Source of the DNA: Carposina sasakii
Lineage: Eukaryota > Arthropoda > Insecta > Lepidoptera > Carposinidae
Direction of reading: 5' to 3'
Assembly: GCA_014607495.2 (NCBI GenBank)
Contig: CP053150.1
Location: 9,134,495-9,198,494 of the forward strand
Length of the DNA: 64,000 nucleotides
In this document: one piece after another, positions 42,599-57,400 of the stretch
Numbering within the stretch: position 1 is the first letter of the stretch
Layout: each line of letters begins with the position of its first letter
Notes under the pieces: model-generated
What the model saw: only the letters and a program-made list of their open reading frames with translations
Told to the model about the DNA's origin: nothing
The model's database searches: none
Program-made: the position numbers and the translations under genes

Positions 42599-45250
42599 TT
42601 TATTATGTACCTAGGTATCTAAATACTTAATTGATAACCATGCAATGACATTATGTCTATTTACTTTGGACTTGACACCGCCAGAAGGTTGGCTATTAAT
42701 CGCTTTGGTCTAGGTACTTTGGAACACGCTAAAAGTAACTTAGGTACCGTACTGCATAATTTCTGTACAACTTGCATTTGTGTCAGCTCCGCTACATTAG
42801 TTCTCGAGTCGGTACCGTGAGCACTTTCTATTATTTTTGCTAGGTCTTGGTATTTGGCATTTGAATCTTTTCTCAGAATGTATTCAGGCTGTGTAACCAG
42901 TAGATATCTACGGTATTTTAGTCCCTTATTTACTCTATGGCAACTCTCGTGATTAGATTACCTGCCTAAGTACCAATATAATCTATGCCGCTATGCAAAG
43001 GTACTTAGGGGGTAAGTATATTCTTTGAAAGGTATTATTTATACCAGTTTATAAACAGTAGGTACATTGCAGCAGGGTTCATTACTTAACCTATCCCACC
43101 TACAAAAAAAACAAACGTATCTTCATTCGGAACAGCTGTCCATCATCTGATGACTTTTACGTATTGGTCACCGGCGAGGATATTGAGCAAGAAGATAAGT
43201 TCCATTACCGAACGACCCAGTCAATGAATTGGCGATACCGGTTCAATTGGTGGCGCAGTGGCGCAATACGTTTGTTCCCGGCGGGTTAATTGTCCTGTCA
43301 CTGAACTGTACAATACAGCAAGCCCGCTACTATTACGCAAAGATATATTAGGGTCGACCGACATTTGGTTGATGAAGATCAAAGAAATTGGCTTACAAAC
43401 ATTCGGGAACACACAGGAATTTGAAGAGCTGACGGAAAATCAAATGAAATGCTCTATTTAGTGTGTTCCTCAAACAAGTGTAGGTATTTCTGTATAATAC
43501 TCGTAGTCCTGAAACCCGAAAGAATGTGTAATGACGACGCACAAAGAACAAAATGACGGTGACCTAAAATGAGGTCATCCCTCAGGGTCAGTTTATATTT
43601 ACAAACAAAGAAAAGCAATAATATTATAACGCATTATTCTCAATAAATCATAATAAATAATAATTCTTTCACCAAATTCAAGTCACCTTTCCTATTGATA
43701 CCATTAGCGATCGCGCGACCGTTCTCTACCTAGCTACAGTTGTAGGTATACGATCTATTAACAATTCAACTCCCTTCCGCTTCTATCTAACCACACCTAT
43801 TTATAATACTAGTCTTTATAGTAATAGATCGATAATCCTAAGGCGTGTTGGCTACCATTAAGGCGATATTTCGGCGTCCAGTGGGGCCTCGCGTGCCGAG
43901 TTGACTCAGCCACTGCAGACTAAAATTGAACCAAGAGAACGAAGTCGCTTGACAAATGATAATAACGTTTACATGGCCAATTGAGTTCTTATGTAATGCA
44001 CTGCAAGCTCTTGGTCTGGAAAGATTTATAGCCAGGAATGCCAGGATATAAGATATCATACGGTGCGTCGTGAAATCAAAATTTCGACTTGCATATATGA
44101 TGGCCCATCGTACCTTGATACTTGCTTAAGTAAGCGGCAATGTCGTTGGAAAGGCCAAGTTTTTATTTGTCATTAAGGGGTCATTAGGAGGTATTTTTCC
44201 TATGGTACATCGTAATAAGTGTTTCTTTCATGATTCCACTGATTATAAAATGAACATAAATAAATGACCACGACATAGATAGTCGATTTTATTTTCCCAA
44301 GAGCCCAGTGCCATACTCGTAGTACTTACGCGGAAACTAATAGAACTACCCTCTGACTGATGGTAGCTAGATATAATAGGTACCTACATGAATAACCGCT
44401 CCATAAGTCTACATAACCTTGAATAGCTGAAAAGTCTAAAAAGATGTCTTGTTTGCATAGTTGACAGTGTGTAATAAATGCAAAGGTGCGAGTTTTTTGA
44501 GTTTACTTAGCCTTTGGCTGTAGGTTAAGTTGACGTCATCCCTTTATATAAATTAGCTACGTCATTTAGATTAATATTTAACAATACAGTTTAAGCAAGA
44601 TACCGAAGTTTTTTGTGAGATATTTGATGATTTTAACTGAATTTCAGGCTTATAGTAGGTAGACACGTGGGCTTTAACCTTCACCAGATGATCAATCTTC
44701 TTCACCTCATAAATTATTGTAATGCTCGTATTCTTAGAGTAACTTTGCCTTTGAGGGAACCCGTAGTTTAATAGATAACCTAAGCCTCGTCGTATTCATT
44801 TATTCACTACCCTGTCTAGGCTGTCAAATAGGTCGAGTCGTAATTTCGTACGTAAATAAAGATATAAGATAAAATGTGGCGATAATAATTAAAACCTTGT
44901 AGTGTGCGTGATTTCAAAGATATCAAGGTAGGTAGCTTTACTTACCTACCTTATATCAAATGATGAATAGATCAATCATGTCACCTGACTTCCAGCTGAG
45001 CGTGCAAATGAGCCTAAAATTAAACCTACATAGATACAGGATAATTTGTTATTTAACGATACAATGTAAGAAACTGCCCACAAAATACTTGCATAAGCCA
45101 CTAGTTATAGCTGATAGAGAAATGTAGAGCAATTAATATCTGTTCAGAAGTCAGAACTATTAATTATCAAGAAACATGGTATAGAGTGTTCATAGTATTC
45201 TGCATCTGCATCGTGTGCATTGTTTCGAGCTGAATGCGGCTCCGCTGACG

Positions 45251-45379
45251 ATGGCGATGACGTCGCCAGCGGCCGCGCTAGCTGCTACCGGCAGTCAACC
45301 GCGAGCCGCCACCGCCGCCGCTCGGCGCACCTCACCAACACAATATCTCACTCGATACGAAACCGCTATCAGCCCGTGA
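45251..45379 (+). other. Upstream ORF (42 codons) in the 5' leader of gene 4
   Basis: ATG at 45251 opens a GC-rich, Ala-rich frame (begins MAMTSPAAALAATG) in the same frame as the main start at 45464. It ends TGA at 45377-45379, followed directly by TAA. A four-codon uORF (ATG CGG CTC CGC TGA) precedes it at about 45234-45248. If this GC-rich block is 5' UTR, these could dampen translation. The transcription start is not known. Confidence 0.45.
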
Positions 45380-45463
45380 TAAGTGTGATTACTGATAACG
45401 CGCGAAGTGGCCGACGCCTGTGCACCCTATTATGTAAAAATTGGATTTTCTGGATTCGCAATC

Positions 45464-48400
45464 ATGACTATGGCCCGCAAGAGCTACTCCAGCCAGGACT
45501 ACCCGGAGCACTTGAATCCGTTCTACGAGGAGGACAACCACAACAAGATACGGTTTTGGACGATTGGCAGGAAGCTTAATCGATCCAACAGCATATCTTT
45601 CAATGGCATCAAGGACCTGAAGAACTCATGGTGAGTTTTTTTTTACATTTTCATCGTAGTTCGTGATTTTTTTTCCGATTCAGACTTAGGTATCTCTATT
45701 GCGTAAACATCTACCTACCTAATAATGTTACTTATACCACGGTTATCCCGTATTAGTAGATAGGAACACGAGTCTTAAATGTCGTGTTTAATTAATGTAA
45801 CGTTGACAGCAATTACTATTGTCCAAAAATAAATTAATTTCTAATCATAGATAGTACTTGTCGTAGATGCTACAACATAAACTTAGACTCAAAAGAGCAA
45901 CATTTATGAAATTAAGGTTTCTTTATGCCATTTTATTAACATGTAGAATCGGTACAAATTCACCACAAATCTGTATTTACATAGACACTCGATGACATCA
46001 CTATCGTAACATAGGTACCATGTTAGTATTTTGTAGTACCTACCTACTTACGAGTAATATCATTTTCCTCCATTCTTTTGACGTATTTATTTGTGTGACC
46101 ACCAAACTAGATAATTGTGGTGTTACTATTGTCTGTATTAAATGTTTCGTAAATAATTTTAAGGTACACTCTTTTAGGTTTGGCTCTACCTTACGTCCCA
46201 CATCTCCAAGGAAATCTTCCTGACGTACCACGTATTACTTTAGCTACGTCGTGTTACCTTTACCCAAGTTTATAGGACCCTTCCACCTTTGAAGTGGCAC
46301 AAAATTGTTGATGGACCTGTTTCAGGTGGTAGCTTTAACTTGCACTAACATTTAGAACAAATTAAGCAAGTCCCTCACTAAATGAAACATATACATAATT
46401 ATGTTAGCAATGTGGAAGCGTGGAGGATGGTGAATGGCGATATCGTTTAGGTCCGTGTTTCAATCTCTAACTTAGAAAAACAAAATCGCTATAGGTAGAT
46501 CTTAAAACTGCGCATCCATGTTATTGCCATTAGCATTAGTTAGTTAGTAGGGATACATAGCATGTAGGTACCTATCTGTCGCAGCTTTCATACTATACAT
46601 AGGGACACATCTCGAAAATTTTGTGATTTCGAGTTTTTATAATATTTGGGCACAAAATCAACACGTCTACATCTTAAACGCATTTTCCCAATACTCTTTT
46701 TTTCGAGTGGTGCCCCTATTGTATGAAACCTGCCTGCGGAATTCCCTAATGTTATTTAGTACTTACCTATCTTTTTATGAAATATGCTAAACCACCCGCA
46801 TGCTTGTTAAATTTGAAACTTTTACAATATATTCTTGGGATCTGTAACTACTTACATTGTGTAAAATCAAAAACATGTTTGATAGATTGAATAGTTTGTT
46901 TTTTGGACATGCTGCGATGCGAATGTCTATCTATGAATGTTATGATCGTAAAATGTAATTTCAATGAGCAAATGTAAACAAATTAAGAAATCTGTGTCAC
47001 AATCTGTCGGACAGAATTATTTGCCATTGTATTACTATTTCGTCAACAGGCATTTGGTATGAGTCAGCGTCTAACAATAATGTCCGTAAATAAAACAACT
47101 CTATGTGGATGATTTATATTATAGATCTTTACGAACATGGGCATCTAGCCATTTTAATGTAGGCGTAAGGTAGGTGACCCAGTGATTACCGATTCGTATC
47201 GATGATATTGTTGGTCTGTCTGGTGATAGTATCAATTTTTAGGTAGGTAGTTCTCTATTGAAACTCAATTAAAATAAACTACTTATTTGATAGAAAAAAC
47301 ATAGCTTTTCCTTCCGTTACTCTATAATCTATAACTACGAATGTTCATTCATACAACAACGTATGCACTCAAGAGAGGACATTATAATTTACTAGAACAG
47401 TATCTGTTTACCTTTACCTCGCAATTGTGGGGAAAATAGGGAAATATCGTATTTAAATTGTTTGAAACTGGAGTATTGTTAGTGGCAACACTGCACCACC
47501 GTGCCAATTGGTTAACCGCGAACTGGACTTTGGAGTTGGAGTGCAAAGAATACAAACTCCTGACCTAATGAAGGAAAGTACGAATATACTGCAGAGGTGG
47601 CCAACCGGTCGATCGCGACTATAAGTCCAGTCGATCGTGGCAAGGCATATACCTACTACGTTACTCGTTTTAATACTGTATGCAGTTTCATTTAAGATCT
47701 CAAGAAGTATTTAAGGCACCAGCACAGTGTCGTCTGAACAGTAGATCTTGGGTTTCGGCCACCCCTGGTATACAGGGTGTAAAATACAGTCATGCATAAT
47801 ACATTATAAACCGATGATTCTGTCCACCCACCCCGCCTTTACTTAGCTCTTGAAGTAGTAGGTTTTATAAAATTGTTGGGTGGGTAAAAAAAATGGAAAT
47901 AAGGTATTGGAGATGTTCCAATAAGTCCTTGTTTGCTTCCAATAAGCTAAGTATTTTGGGATAGTCCAATCTGATCATAATGATCCGTTATAAGTGGAAA
48001 CTGATCATGGTTTTGGATACACTCTGATCACGATATTAGTTTCGCATCAAATCACATGAATGAAAAGTAGAATCCGATCGCGTGATTAGATTCAACCGAG
48101 ACAACATATACATATAAATAAAATAATGTCCACTCAGATCATGTTAACTTCAAAGTATTTTAGAAAATAAGAATTTATTGGAGTATATTATACTCGTATG
48201 TATAGATTTTACTTCCCGATAAATATGTTTTCCGGAAAAACTTGTGAGTTTTTCTTTTAAAGCAGCATGCAACAATCGTTAAAACATTAAAAGTATTTAT
48301 TGTACCTATTTAAACATAATTCTTAGTTACTTGCGCGAGGGAGCATACCTAATAATTAGATAGCATTGTGATAAAGGTCTGACTGAATGGCATTATGATG

Positions 48401-51400
48401 TCAAACATCTATTAAAAGCACTGAAGTCACCAGATCTTGCTTATATCTACTCGTACATTATTATAATGTTGTTGACATACGAGTATGTTTAACTTGGAGT
48501 GCCGCAATAATTGCTAAACCTATGCACCGACGACGACGTGATTTCAATTATTCAGTAATTGTTTTACTGTAAAGTGTTTGCAACAATTATTTTATTACCT
48601 AGTTTCTTTAGTTTATGCTTGTCTGTAAGGTTTATTTCCAGTCGTCCCTACCCACTAGGGGGTAATCTGTGTCCCTACCCCACCCTGTCATCAACACTGG
48701 GTAGGTACGAGTGGGAAAAAAGGTTCGTTTGGCGATTGGAACTTTTTATTTCCCATTCGTTCTTTTTTACGTTTGCCTACCACCGGGGACGAACAAAACC
48801 TTTTTTCCCACTCGTACCCAGTGGGGACGACAGGGTGGGGACGACTGGGAATAAACCGACTGTAATCAGTAGTAGTACCTATCTATTAATTATTTTTAGG
48901 TAGGGCCAAGACGTGCGCTGTAATCATAATGGTTAATTCAGGTTTTTCCGATTATCCGCCTTAAATATTACATTTGACAGAGTCTATGTATGTAGGTAGG
49001 TATTTATTTATCTACTGTAGGACCTAAAGTGGAAAATTTTAAGAAATAAGTTATGTACCTATAGGTAATTTAACTTGTAGTGTCTCTTTTATGGGGGATA
49101 AATGCAACAAGAGGTAGGTAGGTACTAAAATCTGGTACGTTTATCATACAAACAAGACGATGATGTTATTTATAATAATAAGTAATTATCGTGATATAAT
49201 AACGTTATAGACTTGTATGGAGATAAGACGTTATTAATCATCTAACAACTGATAAATAAGAATAAAATTTAAATAACTAAAGACTAAGTAGTACCTGGCA
49301 CTGAAAACACAAGGATATAAGGATCTACTCACGGTTAATTGTGACTTGGCGGTGGCACTACCGTGTCCACAGTTAAATTTTTAGCTCTAACACTGCCTGA
49401 CGGAAATAGAAAGAGTTATGTAGATAAGCTTATATGTACCTATCAATAGTAATAAAAGTCTTGTGTCATGGGTAGGATACTAAGCAACGAGAAATAAATA
49501 CAAAGATATTTATAGAAACATCATGTACCAATCTAGAGTATATTATAGTGTTCTGTGGTACCAATGCAAAAAATGGCTTGTTTCCAAAGGTCCACGATTC
49601 TATTGTTCTTCTTTTCCCACCGGGTCCATGAAATTTGTAAAATATGTATATTTTAAAACTTTCAAATACGAATTGCCAACGGGTCCACGATATTTATTCG
49701 AAGTACAATCAGCAAAAACGATACAAGAGAGTTTGTGCTATTTATCTATTTTACTGTAAGATTGAGATGATATTTACTACCTATGATTATACCAAAACTG
49801 TGATTTTTTAATGCTTAGGTCAGTCAGCAGACGACAAGGACCATGGACGGTCAGTGTAAGATCGAGATGATTTTTGTGATATTCCGAAACTGTGATTTTT
49901 AATGCTTATGTCTATTTTACTGTAAGATTGAGATGATTTACTACCTATGATTATACCGAAACTATGTTTTATTTGATGCTTAGGTCAGTCAGCAGACAAG
50001 GATCATGGGTGGTCAGTGTAAGATTGAGATGATTTTTGTGATATTTCGAAACTGTGATTTTAATGCCTTTATTATAAGCCTATTTTTGTGCAAAGAGACA
50101 CAGTAAAGACTCCTTGTTCATCTAAACTATTATCTGTATTTTATTTCATAATAAATTGACCCAGGTTTTCCTGCTGATTGTACATACTAAACATTCTCAT
50201 GGATCCGTTGGGAAAGAAAATGTTTATTATTTTTCAATATCGTGGACCTGTTGGGAATTGAAGTATGAACTGACATTTTTTGAAAACAATAGAGTCGAGG
50301 ACCTTTGGGAACAAGCCCATGAAAATACGCAACTATTATAGTCCTGGAAGACCATTTCTTAAAGCTGCATCTGACTCATACTGTGCTACTTACCTAAAAG
50401 GAATTTCTTAAGCACACATTTTCTTATCACTATCAAATTTATCTAGAGACAAAACACACAAAATTAGGAGGTGAATGTTAGGTAATGTTCATTCGCTTAA
50501 CTATTCTCTTATTTTTGTATGTAACCGAATAAATACCTATATATACAGAATGAAACAAAAGGGGTAACTATATCAAACGAAATCCTATGAAAATTATGTA
50601 CTTAGGTCACTATAGAGAACCGATCCCCAAAATTGGGAGAATTCCCAACTCGGGAATGTTTCTCTATTAGTAGGTAAACTATTTTTATAATTTCGCTAAC
50701 ATGCCCCTTTTCTTTCACCCTGTAGATATATTGCTACAGACTGGAAACTGGGAAGAGAAATACTCGTATCCCGATGTGACCAAACATTTATTTGAATGTG
50801 TAAAAATAATCGAGCATGCAGATGCAAAGTACTGATGAAACTGTTATATTTAGTAAACCACGTACCGAAAACAGGTCGATTCATTGTTTTTGCTCCATAC
50901 GTGAGTTGGCTCTATTCCAATACATTTAATTACGCGATCTCGCCTTCCATTTTATTAACCAACAATATTATAACATAGTTTGTAAAACACAAACATAACG
51001 TTTCAAAGTTACGCTATAAAAATAAACAAGCACAGATTTAATAGATATTAGATACTAGAAAGAAGTAGGTAACTATTATTCGTAATTCGTATGGCAAATG
51101 CGGGGCTCCCTAGAATACTTACATCACGGGTGATGCCACGGGTGTTGGCGAAATATGTCGATTAAAATTTTTAATTGGTTTTCGGATTAGCAGCTATGTA
51201 TTGTATGTATGGTCGCATGCTAGGTGCTGGGATCTGGCTTCTCGTTGCGACGGTAGTGTCTTGTGTTCGTGATCATGAGCCGGCAGATCCGAGGGTCGGC
51301 GGAGGGTGTAGGGCCCGGTGGTGGGCGACCCCTCAATGGAAATTTGAACTTCCGAATAGTGACGCCTGATACAATTACATACATATACTTACATCAGCTG

Positions 51401-54400
51401 CATCTCTTTCTGTACATGGCGTAAGAGTCGACTAAGGGATTCGGGCATTCACTCAGGTTGTCACTGATCATTAACATCTGACTCCGCTATGCTAAACGTG
51501 GCAGTAGGATTGCCTTTATGATTCTGCAGTTCTGGCTACTCCATTTCGAGAATACCTCCTCACTGAATTATGTATGGATATATGGTTACAACAAATGTAA
51601 AACAGCAAAAGTAGCGTAGTGCGAGCAGAGTCGAATACCTAATCACGATATCTACGAGTAGTGTTTATTAGCCGTTTTAGTCTAACAAATATCAAACTAC
51701 ACTGGTAGGCCGGTAGTACGCTTATACATGACAGGCATTTCCTCAATTCCTCTACCTACACACAGGTAGTCAAGAAAGATGCACTAGTTTGTATTGACTC
51801 TTTCCGGATAAGACATAACCTCGGGCTGGATTGTCCGACGCAGGCGCAGCGCGTGTTCCATTATTCACGCATGTATGATACTAGTGGATGCCCGCGACTC
51901 CGTCCACGTGGAACAAAAAAAACAAAATGTCGAAATTATCCGGGATAAAAAATTTCCAAAAATCATTCTATTGGGTAATATTGCGTTGATAAAGGTCTAC
52001 TACAATATTTTTTCTCATGTATCTTCCATGTACAGATAGCGATCCGTTACATTTTTAACCGACTTCAAAAAAGAGAGGTTATCAATTCGTCTGTACCTAT
52101 GTTTTTTTTATGTGTGTTACCTCAGAACTCCGTCATTTATGAACCGATTTCAATTTTATATAGTTGGTCATGGTATGCTTCCAAGTTGGTCCTATATTCG
52201 CCACATCAGGATCTGATGATGGGATCTTGAAGAAATCGAGGGCAATCCTCAAATATTGTAGGCACATGTAGTCTGTTTTTATACTTTTACCGAGCGTTTT
52301 GATCACCTACATATAAAACATAACATCTGATGATGGAATCTCTATGGATATCCTCAAACATAGGCACGAGTAGTTGGTTTTAGATTTTTATAGAGAATTT
52401 TGGTCAGCTATACAGGGTGATTTTTGGTCGTCAACGTTCCCGAAAACTACGGAATCTCCTCATCATCACGATCATTTTTCTCCATGGAAGCATACCTGGG
52501 AAGTGTCTGGTTTCCAAAATATTAGGGTCCAAAGTTGAGTAAATAGACTGCGTTTTTCTGCATAAATGCACATAGACGCGCGTAGCAGGATTTTTTCACG
52601 AAAAATAATTAATATCTGTATAAAAAAAACTAACATAAACACTAGACACTATAAATTTCGCACGATCAAGGAATTTAAAAAAATTAAAAAAAAAAAAAAA
52701 AAATCCCAGCATTTTTTTTTTTGCATAAACTTACTTTATTTCATGTATAGAATACGTACCCTTCGTTAAAGGTGGCCACAAAAAAAACATCCTGTATATG
52801 TGTAGCGTGACATAATATAAAGGAAACGAGGGTCTGATGATGGAGCCGCCGAAAAACAGTTAGTGGAATTTTTTAGTAACCTGAAGCCTTGAAGTTTGGG
52901 CTCATTTATTTAAAATCTTGGTTCCACAACAATTTAATAACAAAAAATAATGTACATAATAAAAAAAACTGAAATGAAAAAAAAAACATAATTTAAAAAA
53001 TCCAAAAACCCTGCTTAAAAAATAAAAACTGAAAAGAAGAAAAACAAGCACTTAGATGTCCGGTGGTCTAGCATTCTATAATATTATTATGGAATGAATA
53101 CTATTGAAGAACATAAAATATTTTGTAATGATAGTAACATAACAACTGAACAGCCAGGATCCATTGAAATATTAGCTTGGCTGTCGGATAATGGATCCCG
53201 ACTGTTCAGTTGTTATGTTACGATATATACATTGGCTGTTAAACACATTACCACTCCTTTGCGTCGCGCAGTCGGGTAAAAATTAGGCTCTGATAGAGCA
53301 TGGGATGGGACAGTAAAACTCATAGGGGAGGAAGTCGGTTTTTCGTTTTAAAAAAAATATTATAGTATAGATTATACGATAGAGCTATTCATATCTGTTA
53401 TAGCTATGTCTAAGTATTTTGTACATACAATATCCCAAATATAAGATTTGTAGCCGTTTTGTTCAAAACTTTCCTGAAACATTTCCATTTTCCCATATTT
53501 TTCCAATGGTCAGATAGCCTATGCGTGTGAAGGATAAATTTGATGCTGTCTTCCTCTAACACTTGATCAAGATAGAGACAGCAACAACTTTATCCTTCAG
53601 ACAGGCTATCTGACTATTAGAAAAATCTGCCCATAACTTGGTATTCCGACGTGTCAGTAAGAGTAAGTTAGGAACCTACCCAGGTGTTAATGAATTAGGG
53701 GTGTAGTGTACTGTATTTTTTAGTTTTTCTATAGGTACTTTTACTAATCCACTGTCCATCAGGCGTTTAGTAGTACCTACCTACAATATTAAATAATTCA
53801 CAGATAAGATAATGTGCATTAGGCACGGCCTTCGCAATCAGTTTGCGGCCGATGCTCAACAATTAGCACTCTCTATGCAGAACATGATACTGATTAATAC
53901 AGATACAGTTAGGTTCAAGGGTGACTAATAAAACTTACTTAGTTCATACTAGCAGTTTCCCGCGACTCCGTCCGTGTGGAAGAAAAAAGTTACATGTTCT
54001 CTGACAAACAAATTCCATGTGGAGTTAGAAGTAGGTACACTCGACGATTTTCTTATATAACTATGTGGATTTCATGTATTCTTGTTGCAAGCTTTTGAAC
54101 TCTTCTATAAAGCGTGAAGAGGTAACAAACTTTACTCTTACATTTTCGATTAAATTCTAACCGGTCAAAAGTAAAATCCCAAAAAAGTACCTCTAAATAA
54201 ATATTAATTTATATTTTGTTTTACGTAATTACGCAAGTAGGTAAGTACACTGTTGTCGAAGGTATACAGTAGCAATAAAATAGTTTTTTAATAAACAATT
54301 ATTGCTATAGTATAGGTATAAAGTTATTTATTATATTTACCTTGAAGATGTTATGGACCTACTGCCATTTGTAGAAATGATGTGGTTAAATATACAGAAA

Positions 54401-57400
54401 TTAAGTAAAATTAGATAGGTAGGTTAGGTACCTATTATTTCTTATTCATAGTGCGCAATGACATCTACTTGCAAGCTCAAAAAAGAGATATTACATTGGA
54501 CTCTACCGATTTTTTTCCAATTATTTTAAAGCACAAAAATATACAGATAGATAATTATTAAATACCAACATTTGTCCAAAAACCGTTTTGCTTAATACAA
54601 AATCGTCCTCCTAATTACAATTCATGAATACAAAATTGCACGTTACCTACTTGGGCATGTAGCCTATCTACATATTCACAAATCTGACTTGGAGTCAAGG
54701 TAATGTATTTAAACAACTGCCTTGCTAACTCTGACCACCAAATTGTGTAAAGTCGTAGACATTTCTGCGTAAATATGTACCTATTGCTATCTATGTTTAC
54801 AGGATCTCCTAATATGAACAGCTATCTACTCGTACCATCATAAAAGATACCTACGACGAGAATATACGATGTATGCAGAAATATACACACAGCATATTCG
54901 CGAAATACAATACCTTTCTTTGACAGTCGGGTAAAAAGGTGTTAACGCATTTTATAAGTACCTTTTGTATTATTTGTGGCATGTAAAGTTGGATATTGTG
55001 AGTCATGAGCAAAATTCAGATAAAATACCTAGGTACGTAGCGATGTAGGTCATTAATGTATATATGTTTAAAGTAAGAAAGTCCCAAATACGCGCTCTTA
55101 TCTATAATAATCTATACATATAATAAAATTGTAACGGATCGATGTTTGTGCACGCTAATCTCAGAAACGGCTGGACCGATTTCGATGCAGTTTTCAGGAA
55201 TATATTGTGACAGGTCCCACTTAACATATAAGCTACTTTTTATCACGGTAAAATGTTTTTATCCCGGATAATTTCGACATTTTGTCTTTTCTACAGTCCA
55301 CTCAGACGGAGTCGCGGGCGTCCACTAGTCTATACTAATATTATAAAGAGGTAAATACGGGCATGTAAAGCGACGGGATGAAAGGCATATTTTACAGAGA
55401 GCGTTGTGCATGAATGTGGATGGATATAAAGGAAGAGGTAGACCAAAGAAATGTTGGATGGACTGTGTGAGAGAGGATATTCGTGTACTGGGAGTGAGCA
55501 ATGAGATGACGGATAATAGGGATGAATGAAAGTACATATTGCGCCGTCCCCAAAGAAATGGGAACAGGACAGGAAGATGATGATGATGAAGATGATGAGG
55601 TAAACTTTAATTGTTGGTTTGTTTGTTTATTTGAGCGAATATAGTGACTAAATAAAACAAATGAAACTATAGCGCAATATCAAAGTACTTCAACTGAAAC
55701 AGTCTAAACACCTGCAGATAATTCGAGGAATTTGACCAAAAAGCGAGAGTGAACTCTTGATTAGCACCACTCGTGCACTGCCAGGAAGGCCACAGCCTTG
55801 GAAAATTAGGTTTGCCTACAAATATGTAGATAGATACGTGGTACAGGCATTAAACAACGCGCTGTAAGAAAATCTTCCACAGCTGAATGAGTATAACTGA
55901 GAAACACATAAAATGCGAACATTAATAGTGAATGGCATGAGCTAAAATAATGAACTACCTCATTGAAATTTGTAGACGTAGAGATACTAACTATAAACAT
56001 ACTATCTAACCACAGAATAACTAAAAGTAATACGTGGGTTATATACCTAACTAGAATTTTTATTATACCTATTGCTAATGTTTTTGCTTATCAATGCAAT
56101 TTTAATGAACATGTTTTGCCAATCAACCGGATTTATACATTGGAATTATTTGGAATCACTGTAGATAAAACATCAGAAAGAGGTTATTCATTGATTCGGA
56201 TATCGTCTCGCAAACAGCAGAGGTGGTTCAAGAGCAGGTCAAATCTTACGTTATCGTATGACCTAGAGAAGTAATGTGCTCGCTGCAGATTGTTTACAGC
56301 AACTGAACTAGGACGTTTGAGTGATTAACTGTTGTTTATGAAATCGGTGCGCTATGTAAAACATCATTAAATCTGTTTAGGTTCGATAAAATTATGGAAC
56401 CTGCATAGTTATAGTACGAATACATCTATCATCTACACCAGTGGTTCCCAAAGTGGTCCAGGTGGACCCCCAGGCGTCTACAGGAGACTCGATGGGGGTC
56501 TACATTTACGTGAAAAAATGGGGCTTCACAATTAATTGGTATGTGGTGTTTCAGGCCTGTAGGGGGTCCACGAGAACCAGTTAACCTTTGAAAGGGGTCT
56601 ATGAGAAAAAAGTTTGGGAATCCCTGATCTAGGTTTTTACCTATATATAAGTAATGAGAATTTACAATAAGTACGAACAGACAAATTTATAGTACTATTA
56701 CCTAAATCATTTAATAATTCTTATTCATTCGAAAGTTTGGTGAGGGCTCTTAAGCAATTACAAGTATTTCGTCAATAAATTACCTACAGAAAATGAATAT
56801 TCATCATATCAATGTTTGGTCCTGTTGGAACTCTAACCCACAATTAAAATTAAAGTTTTATCATCAAAAAAATCATAGCAAACTCATCTATGGAGAGCAA
56901 GTGTTACAATTACAACAGTTACCCACTGTACATATAGACGTGACTGTGTAAGGCATGCACGTGTAGGTCATCCTGTCCATAATATGTCAAGTATTTACTT
57001 AACTATCATTCCTTATACAAAAGTAATTTATAAAAATGCCGGTAAATCGCGATGCAGAGGCGTGCGATGACCGGGCGCTCGTCACGCCGCAATTGTGACC
57101 GCTCAAGTGGAATCAAGTGCACTAAACTTCCATTACCTTTGTGAGGAGTGCGCCTACTGACATCCGCTTGTAATATTGTAGATCTGGAGTTTCTGGGTCA
57201 TGATTTTCTCCAATAACTGTAGACTCTCCTTGATCTTGACTTATCAATCCAGCAATATGTCAGCTATGTAGGTATCTAGCAAACAGATTAAACTTTGCTG
57301 TAAAACCACAAAAGTTTGTATAATTTTAAATACAGTCTTATGTTCCTTAGCTATACTATCTATAGCAACCAAAGAAATAGAATGCTCGACACAAGGTCTT

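Larger units (their letters stand above)
39494..45250. other. CFAP57 / gene-4 divergent intergenic region, no gene recognised
   Basis: 5.8 kb of AT-rich sequence between divergent genes. It holds family A (41530-41745) and two abutting MITEs (42141-42598). The open frames at 40581-40769, 41167-41400 and 43258-43461 are short, have no recognised motifs and no clear exon partners. No RNA gene was seen. Confidence 0.6.

Noticed and set aside
43240..43330. tRNA-like A-box (TGGCGCAGTGGC) suggesting a SINE or tRNA
   Set aside because: No matching B-box at the right distance and no cloverleaf could be drawn.
48559..48903. 114-codon plus-strand frame in gene-4 intron 1
   Set aside because: Mostly covers a foldback MITE with inverted ends; no protein motif.
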